The notes under the pieces are model-generated. The model made no database searches. It worked only from the letters and a program-made list of their open reading frames with translations, and was not told the origin of the DNA. A stretch of DNA of 64,000 nt, from the NCBI RefSeq assembly GCF_042433085.1, contig NZ_JBHLWA010000010.1, positions 1 through 64,000 on the forward strand, in the 5' to 3' direction. The stretch's first letter is position 1. The number at the start of each line of letters is the position of its first letter. This DNA comes from Gallibacterium melopsittaci (GTDB lineage: Bacteria > Pseudomonadota > Gammaproteobacteria > Enterobacterales > Pasteurellaceae). The translations under genes and the position numbers were made by a program. Below are positions 35,229 through 43,709 of this stretch, one piece after another.

Positions 35229-35300
35229 CCTTATTTAATTGGGGTTTAGCCTCCACATATCCCTAAACAATCGACCGTTTGGCACCCCGATTGTTAGTAT
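35229..35300 (-). ncRNA. rpsB leader (t44-type S2 autoregulatory RNA)
   Basis: On the minus strand, AACAATCG pairs with CGATTGTT (plus 35266-35273 and 35288-35295). The loop-side GGGGT (plus 35284-35288) can pair with ACCCC (plus 35241-35245) to form a pseudoknot just before the ribosome site, with GTGGAGGCTAAACCCC between. The same GGGGTGCC...GTGGAGGC...ACCCCA pattern is known upstream of E. coli rpsB, where S2 represses its own synthesis. Function here is inferred from that likeness. Confidence 0.7.
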
Positions 35301-35357
35301 AGATATGTGTGTGAAATAATAAATTTGCCTTTCAAAAATTTTACGACAAAAAGGCGG

Positions 35358-35380
35358 TGCGTTTTATACCATAAAACGCA
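35358..35380 (-). terminator. Terminator between radA and rpsB
   Basis: TGCGTTTTAT (35358-35367), loop ACC, ATAAAACGCA (35371-35380): a perfect ten-pair stem followed on the minus strand by CCGCCTTTTTG. It isolates rpsB transcription from radA. Confidence 0.75.
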
Positions 35381-35413
35381 TAGAAAACCAATGCTTATCG
35401 ATAAATATTTTAT

Positions 35414-36784
35414 CTAAAAACCATCTAATACTTGTAAAGCGTCACTCAATTTTTTCACCACAAAAACCTGCATATTCTCAATCGGATTTTTAGGACGATT
35501 AGCATAAGGCACAATAGCTCGGCGAAAACCGTGTTTAGCTGCCTCACTAATTCTTTCCTGTCCACTTGGTACAGGACGAATTTCACCTGCTAGCCCTACT
35601 TCTCCAAATACAACCAAATCTCGTGGTAACGCTCGATTACGGAAGCTAGAAATTAACGCTAATAACAATGCAAGATCTGCACTGGTTTCACTGACTTTTA
35701 CACCGCCAACTACATTCACGAAAATATCTTGATCTGCCATTTGTAAACCACCATGGCGATGTAATACCGCTAACAACAAAGCAACACGATTATGATCCAA
35801 TCCTACTGCTACTCGGCGTGGATTGGCTAACATTGAATGATCGACTAAGGCTTGAATTTCGACTAACAATGGGCGAGTTCCTTCCCATAATACGACTACC
35901 GAACTACCAGGCGTTTGTTCTTCGCCACGACTTAAAAAAATTGCAGATGGATTTTTCACTTCTTTTAAGCCTTGCTCTGTCATACCAAATACACCAAGCT
36001 CATTAACAGCACCAAAGCGATTTTTTTGACTACGCAAGGTACGAAAACGAGAATCTGCTTCGCCCTCTAATAAAATCGAACAGTCTATGCAATGTTCTAA
36101 TACTTTTGGTCCAGCAAGCGTACCATCTTTCGTTACATGCCCTACCATAATAATGGCAACTTGTTTGGTTTTCGCATAACGCGTTAAAAAAGATGCGCAT
36201 TCACGCACTTGCGCTACACTTCCTGGTGAGGATTGAATATCTGCTAAGTGCATCACCTGAATGGAATCAATCACCATAATTTTAGGTTGTAATTGATCGG
36301 CTAACAGACAAATTTGTTCAACAGAGGTTTCTGAAAGTACCTGTAAATTTTCCGTAGGTAAATTTAAACGCTTTGCCCGCATTGCTACTTGTTGCAATGA
36401 TTCTTCCCCAGTTACATATAACGTCGGCATTTGTTGTGCTAAGCCACACATTACTTGCAACAATAAAGTACTTTTTCCAGCACCAGGATGCCCACCAATT
36501 AAGATCGCACTACCAGGTACAATACCACCGCCTAGTACCCGATCTAATTCATTAAATCCACTACCAAAACGTGGCAACTCTGACAAACTAATTTCAGATA
36601 ATTTTTGTACTTTACTGCCACTTGCCCCAGCATAACCACTAAAGCGATCATTTTTACTTGGAGTGCTTGCTAGTCTGACCTCTGTAATGGTATTCCATGC
36701 TTGGCAAGCACTGCATTGCCCCTGCCAACGTGCATATTCTGCACCACAATCATTACATACGTACGCTGTTTTTACTTTTGCCAT
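35414..36784 (-). CDS. radA: DNA repair protein RadA (Sms)
   Basis: RecA-like hexameric helicase that drives branch migration in recombination, and is important in natural transformation. 456 residues. The N-terminal C4 zinc finger is CNDC...CSAC. Walker A is GGHPGAGKST, followed by the RadA-specific KNRFG motif, and a Lon-like P domain ends the protein. It starts 4 bases after the CYTH gene's stop, so the two form one unit. Confidence 0.97.
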   Translation of the reverse strand: MAKVKTAYVCNDCGAEYARWQGQCSACQAWNTITEVRLASTPSKNDRFSGYAGASGSKVQKLSEISLSELPRFGSGFNELDRVLGGGIVPGSAILIGGHPGAGKSTLLLQVMCGLAQQMPTLYVTGEESLQQVAMRAKRLNLPTENLQVLSETSVEQICLLADQLQPKIMVIDSIQVMHLADIQSSPGSVAQVRECASFLTRYAKTKQVAIIMVGHVTKDGTLAGPKVLEHCIDCSILLEGEADSRFRTLRSQKNRFGAVNELGVFGMTEQGLKEVKNPSAIFLSRGEEQTPGSSVVVLWEGTRPLLVEIQALVDHSMLANPRRVAVGLDHNRVALLLAVLHRHGGLQMADQDIFVNVVGGVKVSETSADLALLLALISSFRNRALPRDLVVFGEVGLAGEIRPVPSGQERISEAAKHGFRRAIVPYANRPKNPIENMQVFVVKKLSDALQVLDGF

Positions 36785-36788
36785 TTTC

Positions 36789-37847
36789 TTATTTCAAGGT
36801 AATTTTTAATAGATTAATCATTCTTTGCAGATACTTGCCACGAGAGGTTAATTCCAATAATTGTTGAATTGCTTTGGTATGATCTTGTTGTTCAACATGA
36901 CGTGCAATAATTTGTTTAATTTGCTGATAAAACAATTCGTTAGCATCTTTCAGTTCATCAATTAACTCATTAGTGTGACTTAATTGTTCCTGCTCCACTA
37001 CTGAATGCAAAAATAGTTCATCGCTACTGTAATACTGATATAAATTAAAAAATAATCCAATTAACTCTGTAGTAGCAAAACCATCCAAGGCACATGCTTG
37101 TGCATTAACTTTTTCTAAATATTTTAATAATTGCCATTCATAATCTAATAATGCAGAAACTTTTTGCACTGCTGAATCGAAAGGTTGATGCAATAAATTC
37201 CGCCAATCCTCAATAGAAACTGGCTTAAAACTTTTCCCTAATCCAGCTAATTGATAACCTCTTTCTGCTTTACTTTCTTGTCCAATTCTCATCCCATCAA
37301 GGAACAGGAAGTTTTGTACAAAATTCAATACATCAATCACCGCCCCCATTTTTAATTCAATTTCAATTTCACTTATCGGTGCTTGTTGTTGATTAGCTTG
37401 AATTTTTCCCTGATCAATCGCAATCTCCAACTGCGTACCACTACCAGTTTCCAGTACATAATAATCTCGCTGAAAATCTGTACTAAAAATTGGAACTAAT
37501 GAAGATTGCAATTCCGCATACTCTCGTGCTAATTGTAATTCTGGATATTGATTAAATAACATAAGATCTGGCGTTGGTTCGAGTAAATCAACATTATATT
37601 CTGGGCGAATATGTAAGCCACCTTGCACATTCCCTGCTGTTTTTAATGTCATCGTATAAGATTGCTCTTCCTTTCTTACACGCAATCCCATTTTTTGTTG
37701 AGAAAAGAAATGATCTTGGGTATCAAAATAAATATTTTGACTAAAAACCTGTTGTTGCTTAAGTAATTTAAAGTGGCTAAGTTCTTGTTTTATACTATTG
37801 ATAACATCTTGATTTGCCAATAATTTTAACTCTATTTCTGGCGACAT
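36789..37847 (-). CDS. ygiF: CYTH-domain inorganic triphosphatase, YgiF-like
   Basis: CYTH tunnel-fold enzyme, in E. coli a tripolyphosphatase. The ExExK signature is EIELK at residues 4-8 of the reading from 37847 (MSPEIELKLL). The charged tunnel strands LRVRKEEQSYTMTLKT and RDYYVLETGSGTQLEIAIDQG follow. The C-terminal 120 residues are helical and resemble a degenerate CHAD domain that in relatives binds polyphosphate. 352 residues. An upstream start at 37904 adds a tail not seen in relatives. Divergent from a phosphate-uptake pair, a suggestive but unproven link. Confidence 0.85.
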   Translation of the reverse strand: MSPEIELKLLANQDVINSIKQELSHFKLLKQQQVFSQNIYFDTQDHFFSQQKMGLRVRKEEQSYTMTLKTAGNVQGGLHIRPEYNVDLLEPTPDLMLFNQYPELQLAREYAELQSSLVPIFSTDFQRDYYVLETGSGTQLEIAIDQGKIQANQQQAPISEIEIELKMGAVIDVLNFVQNFLFLDGMRIGQESKAERGYQLAGLGKSFKPVSIEDWRNLLHQPFDSAVQKVSALLDYEWQLLKYLEKVNAQACALDGFATTELIGLFFNLYQYYSSDELFLHSVVEQEQLSHTNELIDELKDANELFYQQIKQIIARHVEQQDHTKAIQQLLELTSRGKYLQRMINLLKITLK

Positions 37848-37920
37848 ATTATATTTCTCACTTTTAATGCTAAATATTGCTACTTTAACAAATTTTTTCC
37901 TCACTGCACAAAATAAAATC

Positions 37921-37950
37921 TTGTAACTGTAAAAAGGTCTATTGTAAAAT
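37921..37950 (+). promoter_or_regulatory. Candidate promoter of the DUF47-pit pair
   Basis: TTGTAA (37921-37926), 18 bases, TAAAAT (37945-37950), 57 bases before the ATG at 38008. No PHO-box-like repeats were recognised. Confidence 0.3.
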
Positions 37951-38007
37951 TCGCGCCAGTTTTATCTTCCAAAATTTGCTTAAAAACTCACAGTTAAGGA
38001 GATGTTT

Positions 38008-38688
38008 ATGGCAATTAATAACATTCTTGGTCTATTTGCCCAATCCCCTCTTAAACCTCTACAAAAACATTCCACTAAAGTTAATGAAGCCTGTGCAATG
38101 TTGATTCCTTTTTTTGAAGCATGCTATGCAGATGACTGGGACACCGCAATGCAACTTCGTACAAAAATTTCTGAATTAGAGAAACAAGCAGATTTGCTCA
38201 AACGTGAAATCCGTTTGAAATTACCTCGTGGCTTATTTATGCCCGTAGAACGTACTGACTTATTAGAATTAGTGACACAATTAGACAAATTAGCTAACTA
38301 TGCAAAAGATATTTCTGGCCGTGTTATCGGTCGTCAATTAAGAGTCCCAGAACAGATTCAAGCGGAATTTTTAGCTTATGTGCGTCGTAGTTTAGATTCA
38401 AGTGATCAAGCTAGACGTGTAATTGATGAAATGGATCAATTACTTGAAACTGGATTTAGAGGCCGTGAAGTGAATTTTGTAAACGATATGATTACAGAAT
38501 TAGATAAAATCGAAGACGATACCGATCATATGCAAATTCTTTTACGTCGTAAATTACTAGATTTAGAAGCCTCTTATAATCCAATTGATATGGTCTTTTT
38601 ATATAAAGTTATTGAATGGGTAGGGGTGTTAGCAGATCAAGCTCAACGTGTAGGTTCACGTATTGAATTAATGTTAGCGCGTTCATAA
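38008..38688 (+). CDS. DUF47/TIGR00153 PhoU-like protein
   Basis: All-helical protein of the PhoU-related TIGR00153 family, usually encoded next to a Pit permease and thought to modulate it. 226 residues from the ATG at 38008, which has AAGGAG six bases upstream. The ATG two codons earlier is too close to that site. The segments KLPRGLFMPVERTDLLELV and the later ELDKIEDDTDHMQ, with acidic metal-binding-like residues, resemble PhoU repeats. 42 bases before the permease gene. Confidence 0.88.
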   Translation: MAINNILGLFAQSPLKPLQKHSTKVNEACAMLIPFFEACYADDWDTAMQLRTKISELEKQADLLKREIRLKLPRGLFMPVERTDLLELVTQLDKLANYAKDISGRVIGRQLRVPEQIQAEFLAYVRRSLDSSDQARRVIDEMDQLLETGFRGREVNFVNDMITELDKIEDDTDHMQILLRRKLLDLEASYNPIDMVFLYKVIEWVGVLADQAQRVGSRIELMLARS

Positions 38689-38730
38689 TGCAATCAATGA
38701 TAACAATGACTTAATTTATTAGGATTACTT

Positions 38731-39990
38731 ATGGAAACATTATCTCATTACAGCACCCTGCTGGTGATTTTGACCGCAATCTTTGGTTTTTTAATGGCAT
38801 TTGGAATTGGTGCAAATGACGTATCAAACGCAATGGGAACCTCTGTTGGTTCAAAAGCAATTACTCCTCGCCAAGCTATTTTAGTGGCAATGTTCTTTGA
38901 AGGTACAGGAGCATATCTTGCTGGTGGTGAAGTCACAGAAACAATTAAAGACGGTATCGTTGATCCAACTATCTTTATTAACCAACCTGAGATTCTTGTC
39001 TTAGGTATGATGGGAGCATTGCTTGCTGCTGGTGTTTGGTTATTAATTGCTTCTCGTGTTGGTTGGCCTGTATCCACAACCCATACCATTATCGGGGCGA
39101 TAATTGGTTTTGCTTGTGTAACTGTAGGAACAAGTGCTGTAGATTGGCATAGTTTACTTGGCATTGTAGGTAGCTGGTTTATCACACCAATTATTGCTGG
39201 AATCATTGCCTATACTATTTTTACTAGTACTCAACGTCTGATTTTTGATACTGAATCACCATTAGAAAATGCGAAAAAATACGGCCCTTTCTATATGGGA
39301 TTGACCGTATTTATCATTTCATTGGTGACAATCAAAAAAGGATTAAAGCACGTTGGTTTACATCTTGATAACCTAGAAACTTTTGGACTTTCACTCTGTT
39401 TTTCAATCATTGCTATCATCGCTTGTCGTTTTTATCTGCGGAGTACTGCATTTGAAAAACAAGCTGACAGTGGTTTTGGCGGTGTAGAAAAGGTATTCCG
39501 TATTTTGATGTTACTTACTGCTTGTTCAATGGCTTTTGCTCATGGTTCAAATGACGTTGCCAATGCGATTGGACCTCTATCTGCCGTGGTTTCTGTTGTT
39601 GAAAACGGAGGCATTGTTGCGAGCAAAACTCAATTAGCTTGGTGGATCTTACCATTAGGTGCTTTAGGGATTATCTGTGGTCTTGCGATTATGGGACATC
39701 AAGTAATGGGAACGATTGGAACAGGAATTACTGACTTAACACCAAGCCGTGGTTTCTCTGCAGAATTTGCAACAGCAACGACAGTTATTCTCGCTTCTGG
39801 TACAGGATTACCAATTTCCACAACACAGACTTTAGTAGGTGCGGTACTTGGTGTTGGTTTTGCCCGTGGTATTGCGGCACTTAACTTAACGGTTATTCGC
39901 AATATCATTTCCTCTTGGGTGATTACCCTACCAGCTGGTGCGGTATTCTCAATTATAATTTTCTATACCCTAAAAGCTGTGTTATTGTAA
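38731..39990 (+). CDS. pit: Inorganic phosphate transporter, Pit family
   Basis: Proton- or sodium-coupled, low-affinity phosphate carrier of the inner membrane. 419 residues, about ten helices. The two inverted halves each carry the family signature: GANDVSNAMGTSVGSKA near residues 27-43 and HGSNDVANAIGPLSA near 271-285. STTHTI and STTQTLVGAVLG are the paired second motifs. Probably co-transcribed with the DUF47 gene, ending at the hairpin 40003-40036. Confidence 0.93.
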   Translation: METLSHYSTLLVILTAIFGFLMAFGIGANDVSNAMGTSVGSKAITPRQAILVAMFFEGTGAYLAGGEVTETIKDGIVDPTIFINQPEILVLGMMGALLAAGVWLLIASRVGWPVSTTHTIIGAIIGFACVTVGTSAVDWHSLLGIVGSWFITPIIAGIIAYTIFTSTQRLIFDTESPLENAKKYGPFYMGLTVFIISLVTIKKGLKHVGLHLDNLETFGLSLCFSIIAIIACRFYLRSTAFEKQADSGFGGVEKVFRILMLLTACSMAFAHGSNDVANAIGPLSAVVSVVENGGIVASKTQLAWWILPLGALGIICGLAIMGHQVMGTIGTGITDLTPSRGFSAEFATATTVILASGTGLPISTTQTLVGAVLGVGFARGIAALNLTVIRNIISSWVITLPAGAVFSIIIFYTLKAVLL

Positions 39991-40002
39991 AATACATATC
40001 TC

Positions 40003-40036
40003 ATCACTAAATGCAGGCTACGCTGCATTTAGTGAT
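40003..40036 (+). terminator. Terminator-like hairpin after the phosphate transporter gene
   Basis: ATCACTAAATGCAG (40003-40016), six-base loop, CTGCATTTAGTGAT (40023-40036). The 14-pair stem is perfect but the following bases (AATCTTATCC) are a poor U-tract. Confidence 0.7.
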
Positions 40037-40084
40037 AATCTTATCCTATCTAAGTAACTGTAAATCATCAAAAAGTACATATTT

Positions 40085-40690
40085 ATGAAAAAGTTTTCTC
40101 ACCTTTTAGGGGTGTTTTCAACCCTTGTCATTGTTAGCCAATGTGCTTTTGCACAAACTCAATATGTTTCAGAAAATTTAAGTACCTATCTCAGAAAAGG
40201 GGCAGGTGATCAATTTAAAATTGTAGGGACAATCAAATCGGGTGAAGCTGTCACGATATTAGAACAAAAAGATAAATATACACAAATTCGTGATAGCCGT
40301 AATCGAGAAGGTTGGATCCTCACAAGTGAACTTAGCACGACAGCAAGTAGTAAAGAACAAGTTCCTGCTTTGCAAAAACAGATTGATGAACTTACTTTAA
40401 AACTCAATCGTATCAATAATGATTGGCAACAACGTACTAACGAAATGCAACGTCGTACACAACAAGCCGAAAAACAAAGTAGCGAATTACTGGAACAAAA
40501 CTCTCAATTAAGTCGCCAATTAGACATTATCAAAAATAAAAATAAAGATTTAGAAGCAATGCTCGATTCTGAAAAACGAGGCATTATTATTCGTTGGTTT
40601 ATTTATGGTGGATCCGTATTAGCAGCAGGACTTATTCTTGGTTTAATTATTCCTGTTTTAATTCCAAGACGCCGTCGAGATCGTTGGTAA
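40085..40690 (+). CDS. ygiM: SH3-domain exported membrane protein, YgiM/TIGR04211 family
   Basis: 201 residues. Signal peptide to about 24 (CAFA|QTQYVSENL), then a bacterial SH3 domain at about 26-88 (YLRKGAGDQFKIVGTIKSGE). A coiled coil follows (about 95-165), then one C-terminal membrane helix, and the end is the basic IPRRRRDRW. A periplasmic protein anchored by its C-terminus is expected; the function of the family is not established. Its stop shares a base with the cca start (TAATG), the same ygiM-cca order as in E. coli. Confidence 0.87.
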   Translation: MKKFSHLLGVFSTLVIVSQCAFAQTQYVSENLSTYLRKGAGDQFKIVGTIKSGEAVTILEQKDKYTQIRDSRNREGWILTSELSTTASSKEQVPALQKQIDELTLKLNRINNDWQQRTNEMQRRTQQAEKQSSELLEQNSQLSRQLDIIKNKNKDLEAMLDSEKRGIIIRWFIYGGSVLAAGLILGLIIPVLIPRRRRDRW

Positions 40691-41868
40691 TGGAAATACA
40701 ACCCAAAATCTATCTAGTAGGTGGTGCAGTACGCGATCGCCTATTAGGTTTACCTGTTAAAGATAAAGATTGGTTAGTTGTTCACGCTACCCCTGAATAC
40801 CTCTTACAACAAGGCTATCTACAAGTTGGGAAAGATTTTCCTGTTTTTTTACACCCTAAAACCAAAGAAGAATATGCCTTAGCCCGCACTGAACGCAAAA
40901 CAGGTAAAGGTTATACTGGCTTTTATTGTGATTTTTCGCCTAACATCACACTAGAACAAGATCTCATTCGCCGCGATTTAACAATTAACGCCATCGCAGA
41001 GGATCTACAAGGTCATCTATACGATCCTTATCAAGGCATCTCTGATCTAAAGAACAAAATCTTACGTCATATTTCACCTGCATTTTGTGAAGATCCTTTG
41101 CGAGTATTGCGTGTCGCCCGTTTCGCTGCTCGTTTCTATCAACTTGGTTTCCAGATTGCCCCAGAAACCTTAGCTTTAATGGAGAATATAGTAAAAAGTG
41201 GTGAATTACAGGATTTAACACCTGAACGTGTCTGGCTTGAAACAGAAAAAGCCTTAAATACCGCTAACCCTGAAATCTATTTCCAAACATTAAACCAAAT
41301 CGGTGCAGGCGAGCTATTTACCGCATTACAACCATTATGGCAATCAGAAAATAGTAACGTAATTGATGCATTAATTCGCTTAAATAAACTTTTAATCAAT
41401 CAAACTATTGATGATAAAACTGCACGTTTTGCCTTGCTCTGTGTTTGTTTAATATCTCAAACAACACGCTCTATCCCGCAAATTACCCAACAAATTAAAC
41501 AGCTTTGTCAACAATATAAAGCATCTCTTGCTTATCAAGAATATGCGATCTTAAGTATCCAATTTGCTGAACAATTTGCAAAAACAGAACAGCTTTCTGC
41601 CGATCAGATTGTTACTATTTTTGATCAATTAGATTGTTGGCGTAAACCACAGCGGTTATCTGATTTATGCTTGATTTATCAAGCACTTTTTACTGACTTT
41701 ACTGCCAAACAGCAACAACAATGGCAACATTGGTATCAATTAGCTAAATCGGTTGATGTGCAACAAATTATTGCTGCAGGGTTTCGTCAACAACAGATTA
41801 AACAAGAACTTTATCAACGCCGTGTATTAGCGATTTCTAATGCAAATGAAAGGATAAACATACCATGA
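40690..41868 (+). CDS. cca: CCA-adding enzyme with degenerate HD domain
   Basis: Adds or repairs the 3'-CCA of tRNA. Starts at ATG 40690 (MEIQPKIYLVGGAVRDRLLG). The class II nucleotidyltransferase GG motif and VKDKDW metal-binding DxD are at about 10-25, followed by RRDLTINA and EDPLRVLRVARFAAR. 392 residues, about 20 shorter than E. coli Cca. Where the long enzyme has an HD domain (HT..., CHDLGKG), this one reads DALIRLNKL and ALLCVCLIS. The metal-binding His/Asp are gone, so the phosphatase/phosphodiesterase side activities are probably lost. Overlaps the next gene by 4 bases. Confidence 0.93.
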   Translation: MEIQPKIYLVGGAVRDRLLGLPVKDKDWLVVHATPEYLLQQGYLQVGKDFPVFLHPKTKEEYALARTERKTGKGYTGFYCDFSPNITLEQDLIRRDLTINAIAEDLQGHLYDPYQGISDLKNKILRHISPAFCEDPLRVLRVARFAARFYQLGFQIAPETLALMENIVKSGELQDLTPERVWLETEKALNTANPEIYFQTLNQIGAGELFTALQPLWQSENSNVIDALIRLNKLLINQTIDDKTARFALLCVCLISQTTRSIPQITQQIKQLCQQYKASLAYQEYAILSIQFAEQFAKTEQLSADQIVTIFDQLDCWRKPQRLSDLCLIYQALFTDFTAKQQQQWQHWYQLAKSVDVQQIIAAGFRQQQIKQELYQRRVLAISNANERINIP

Positions 41869-42623
41869 TTAATAATCTTGAACTTGAACAACAACTTAAT
41901 CAATTACTAAATAGCGATAAAATTAATGATTATGCCCCTAATGGCTTACAGGTTGAAGGTAAAGCACACATTCAAAAAATCGTTACTGGAGTAACAGCAT
42001 CACAAGCCTTGTTAGACTATGCGGTAAGTGTCAAAGCAGATGCGATTATTGTTCACCATGGTTATTTCTGGAAAAATGAAAATCCTTGTATCCGTGGTAT
42101 GAAAGGCAAACGTATTCAAACGTTATTAAAAAATGAGATCAATTTATATGCTTATCATCTACCATTGGATATGCACCCAACACTAGGCAACAATGCACAA
42201 TTAGCCAAATTACTTGGCATAGCAAACTTACAACCCTTAGAAGATTCACCTAATTCGATCCCAATGTGGGGGACACTACCTCAAACTATCTCTGGTCAAG
42301 CCTTTGCGGAACGTATCAATCAAACATTAGGTCGAGTTTGTTTACATTGTGCCAATAATCCAGCTCAACCAATCCAAAAAATTGGACTTTGTACTGGTGG
42401 TGGGCAAGGTTATATCGATCTTGCAGCAAGTAAAGGTTGCGATGCTTTTATTACTGGGGAAGTTTCCGAACAAACCGTTCATTCTGCACGGGAGCAAGAT
42501 ATTCAATTTTTTGCCGCAGGACATCACGCTACCGAACGCTATGGTATTAAGGCTTTAAGCGAATGGTTACAGCAAAATTATGCACTAGAGGTTGAATTTA
42601 AGGATATTGATAATCCTGCTTAA
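41865..42623 (+). CDS. Nif3-like dinuclear metal centre protein (YbgI family)
   Basis: 252-residue member of the hexameric Nif3/YbgI (DUF34) family, which binds two metals and is linked to GTP cyclohydrolase I-like chemistry, without agreed function. Metal-binding segments are visible: VHHGYFWKNE near 64-73, and AGHHATERYGI close to the C-terminus. The ATG overlaps the cca stop (ATGA). Followed by a 366-base gene-poor region before convergent tdk. Confidence 0.92.
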   Translation: MINNLELEQQLNQLLNSDKINDYAPNGLQVEGKAHIQKIVTGVTASQALLDYAVSVKADAIIVHHGYFWKNENPCIRGMKGKRIQTLLKNEINLYAYHLPLDMHPTLGNNAQLAKLLGIANLQPLEDSPNSIPMWGTLPQTISGQAFAERINQTLGRVCLHCANNPAQPIQKIGLCTGGGQGYIDLAASKGCDAFITGEVSEQTVHSAREQDIQFFAAGHHATERYGIKALSEWLQQNYALEVEFKDIDNPA

Positions 42624-42989
42624 TATGAGGGAATCTGTATTTAGTATTCAACAAGCCACTAACAAACTTCGTTTTAAGAAAGATCTTTATAAATCCTCCA
42701 TAGGGTTCCCTTGTGCTTTGCCCGAATGTAGGAAAGATTTTTAGGCAAAAAACGTCTAATTTTTCTGAGTTGTGCAAAGAAAAATATCAGTTTTTTGCCG
42801 TCCGAAAAATCTTGACGAAATGAGGAAATAGCAAGGTACTAGGGCGTGCTTTTTTTGCCCATTTTTCTTTGCACGAGCAAAAAAAAGTGGGTCACCCTTT
42901 AGGGCGAAACCTAAATCTAAATTGAGCAAAGAATATTGATAAAGGTTAATTCATTCGACTTTATCAATAAATTAAATACAAAAACTAAT
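42624..42989. other. Structured, gene-poor region with a possible 39-codon frame
   Basis: Between convergent nif3-like and tdk genes. A frame at 42625-42744 would encode a 39-residue peptide beginning MRESVFSIQQ. On the opposite strand the same bases read as a frame ending in RAKHKGTLWRIYKD, and further right a plus frame reads FFARAKKSGSPFRAKP. Peptide scraps of this kind turn up in many proteobacterial genomes and usually mark a repeated non-coding element, not a gene. Two nested inverted repeats are listed separately. Confidence 0.5.
42734..42813. repeat. 80-base nested inverted repeat
   Basis: Outer arms AAGATTTTTAGGCAAAAAAC (42734-42753) and its near complement at 42790-42813, which carries a four-base bulge. 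Inner arms are ATTTTTCT (42759-42766) and AGAAAAAT (42778-42785). The whole can fold into one long cruciform or RNA hairpin. Confidence 0.75.
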
Positions 42990-43571
42990 TTAATACTTTC
43001 CCATCTTCTCTTTATAATGCCGACGACAAACAGATAAATAATGATCATTTCCACCAATCTGAATCTGATCGCCCTCTTTAATAACTTCACCTTGTTCATT
43101 CAGACGTAGCACAAAATTGGCTTTGCGACCACAATAACAGATCGTTTTTAACTCTTCTAATTGATCGGCCCACGCTAATAAATAACGACTACCTTCAAAC
43201 AACTCCGCTTGGAAATCAGTGCGTAATCCATAACATAACACTGGAATATTTAATTTATCGACAACTTCTGTTAATTGATAAACTTGAGATTTTGTTAAGA
43301 ATTGAGCTTCATCTACCAAAATACAATTTAAATTTTGTTGCTGATGTTGTACTTGAATCTCAACAAATAAGTCTGTTTTTAAATCAAATAATTTTGCCTG
43401 TTCTTCAATTCCAATCCTTGAGGTAACTTTTCCCACACCATAACGGTTATCAATCGCTGCCGTATAAACCAACGTGTGCATTCCTCGCTCCCGATAGTTA
43501 TATGAAGATTGTAATAACGTAGTCGATTTTCCTGCATTCATCGAAGAGTAATAAAAATAGAGTTTTGCCAT
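42990..43571 (-). CDS. tdk: Thymidine kinase
   Basis: Salvages thymidine to dTMP. 193 residues, type II enzyme. The P-loop YYSSMNAGKST is at residues 7-17, the DEAQF segment carries the catalytic Glu, and zinc-binding cysteines lie in CYCGRKA and CRRHY near the end. Stands alone on the minus strand between plus-strand operons, with a 138-base gap to divergent dapF. Confidence 0.96.
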   Translation of the reverse strand: MAKLYFYYSSMNAGKSTTLLQSSYNYRERGMHTLVYTAAIDNRYGVGKVTSRIGIEEQAKLFDLKTDLFVEIQVQHQQQNLNCILVDEAQFLTKSQVYQLTEVVDKLNIPVLCYGLRTDFQAELFEGSRYLLAWADQLEELKTICYCGRKANFVLRLNEQGEVIKEGDQIQIGGNDHYLSVCRRHYKEKMGKY

Positions 43572-43709
43572 AGCCCAATCCTTTATAAAAAACGGCGCTA
43601 GTATAACGAGATTCAGAGTTGATTAATATATTTGATTTTGCACTTCAGGCTTTAGACTTTAAGCGGAACTCTCTATAATAACCCCATCAAATTTATACAT
43701 GAGGTAAGT

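Noticed and set aside
35221..35256. rpsB starting at 35256
   Set aside because: The extension lies in the regulatory leader and includes the ribosome site for the correct ATG at 35220.
40594..40689. cca starting at 40594 inside the ygiM-like gene
   Set aside because: The added residues are out-of-frame translation of the YgiM C-terminus. The ATG at 40690 gives the usual YLVGGAVRD start and a TAATG junction.
42625..42744. 39-codon plus-strand frame after the Nif3-like gene, as a gene
   Set aside because: No ribosome site, overlaps an inverted repeat, and similar readings occur on the other strand, so a repeat element is a better explanation.
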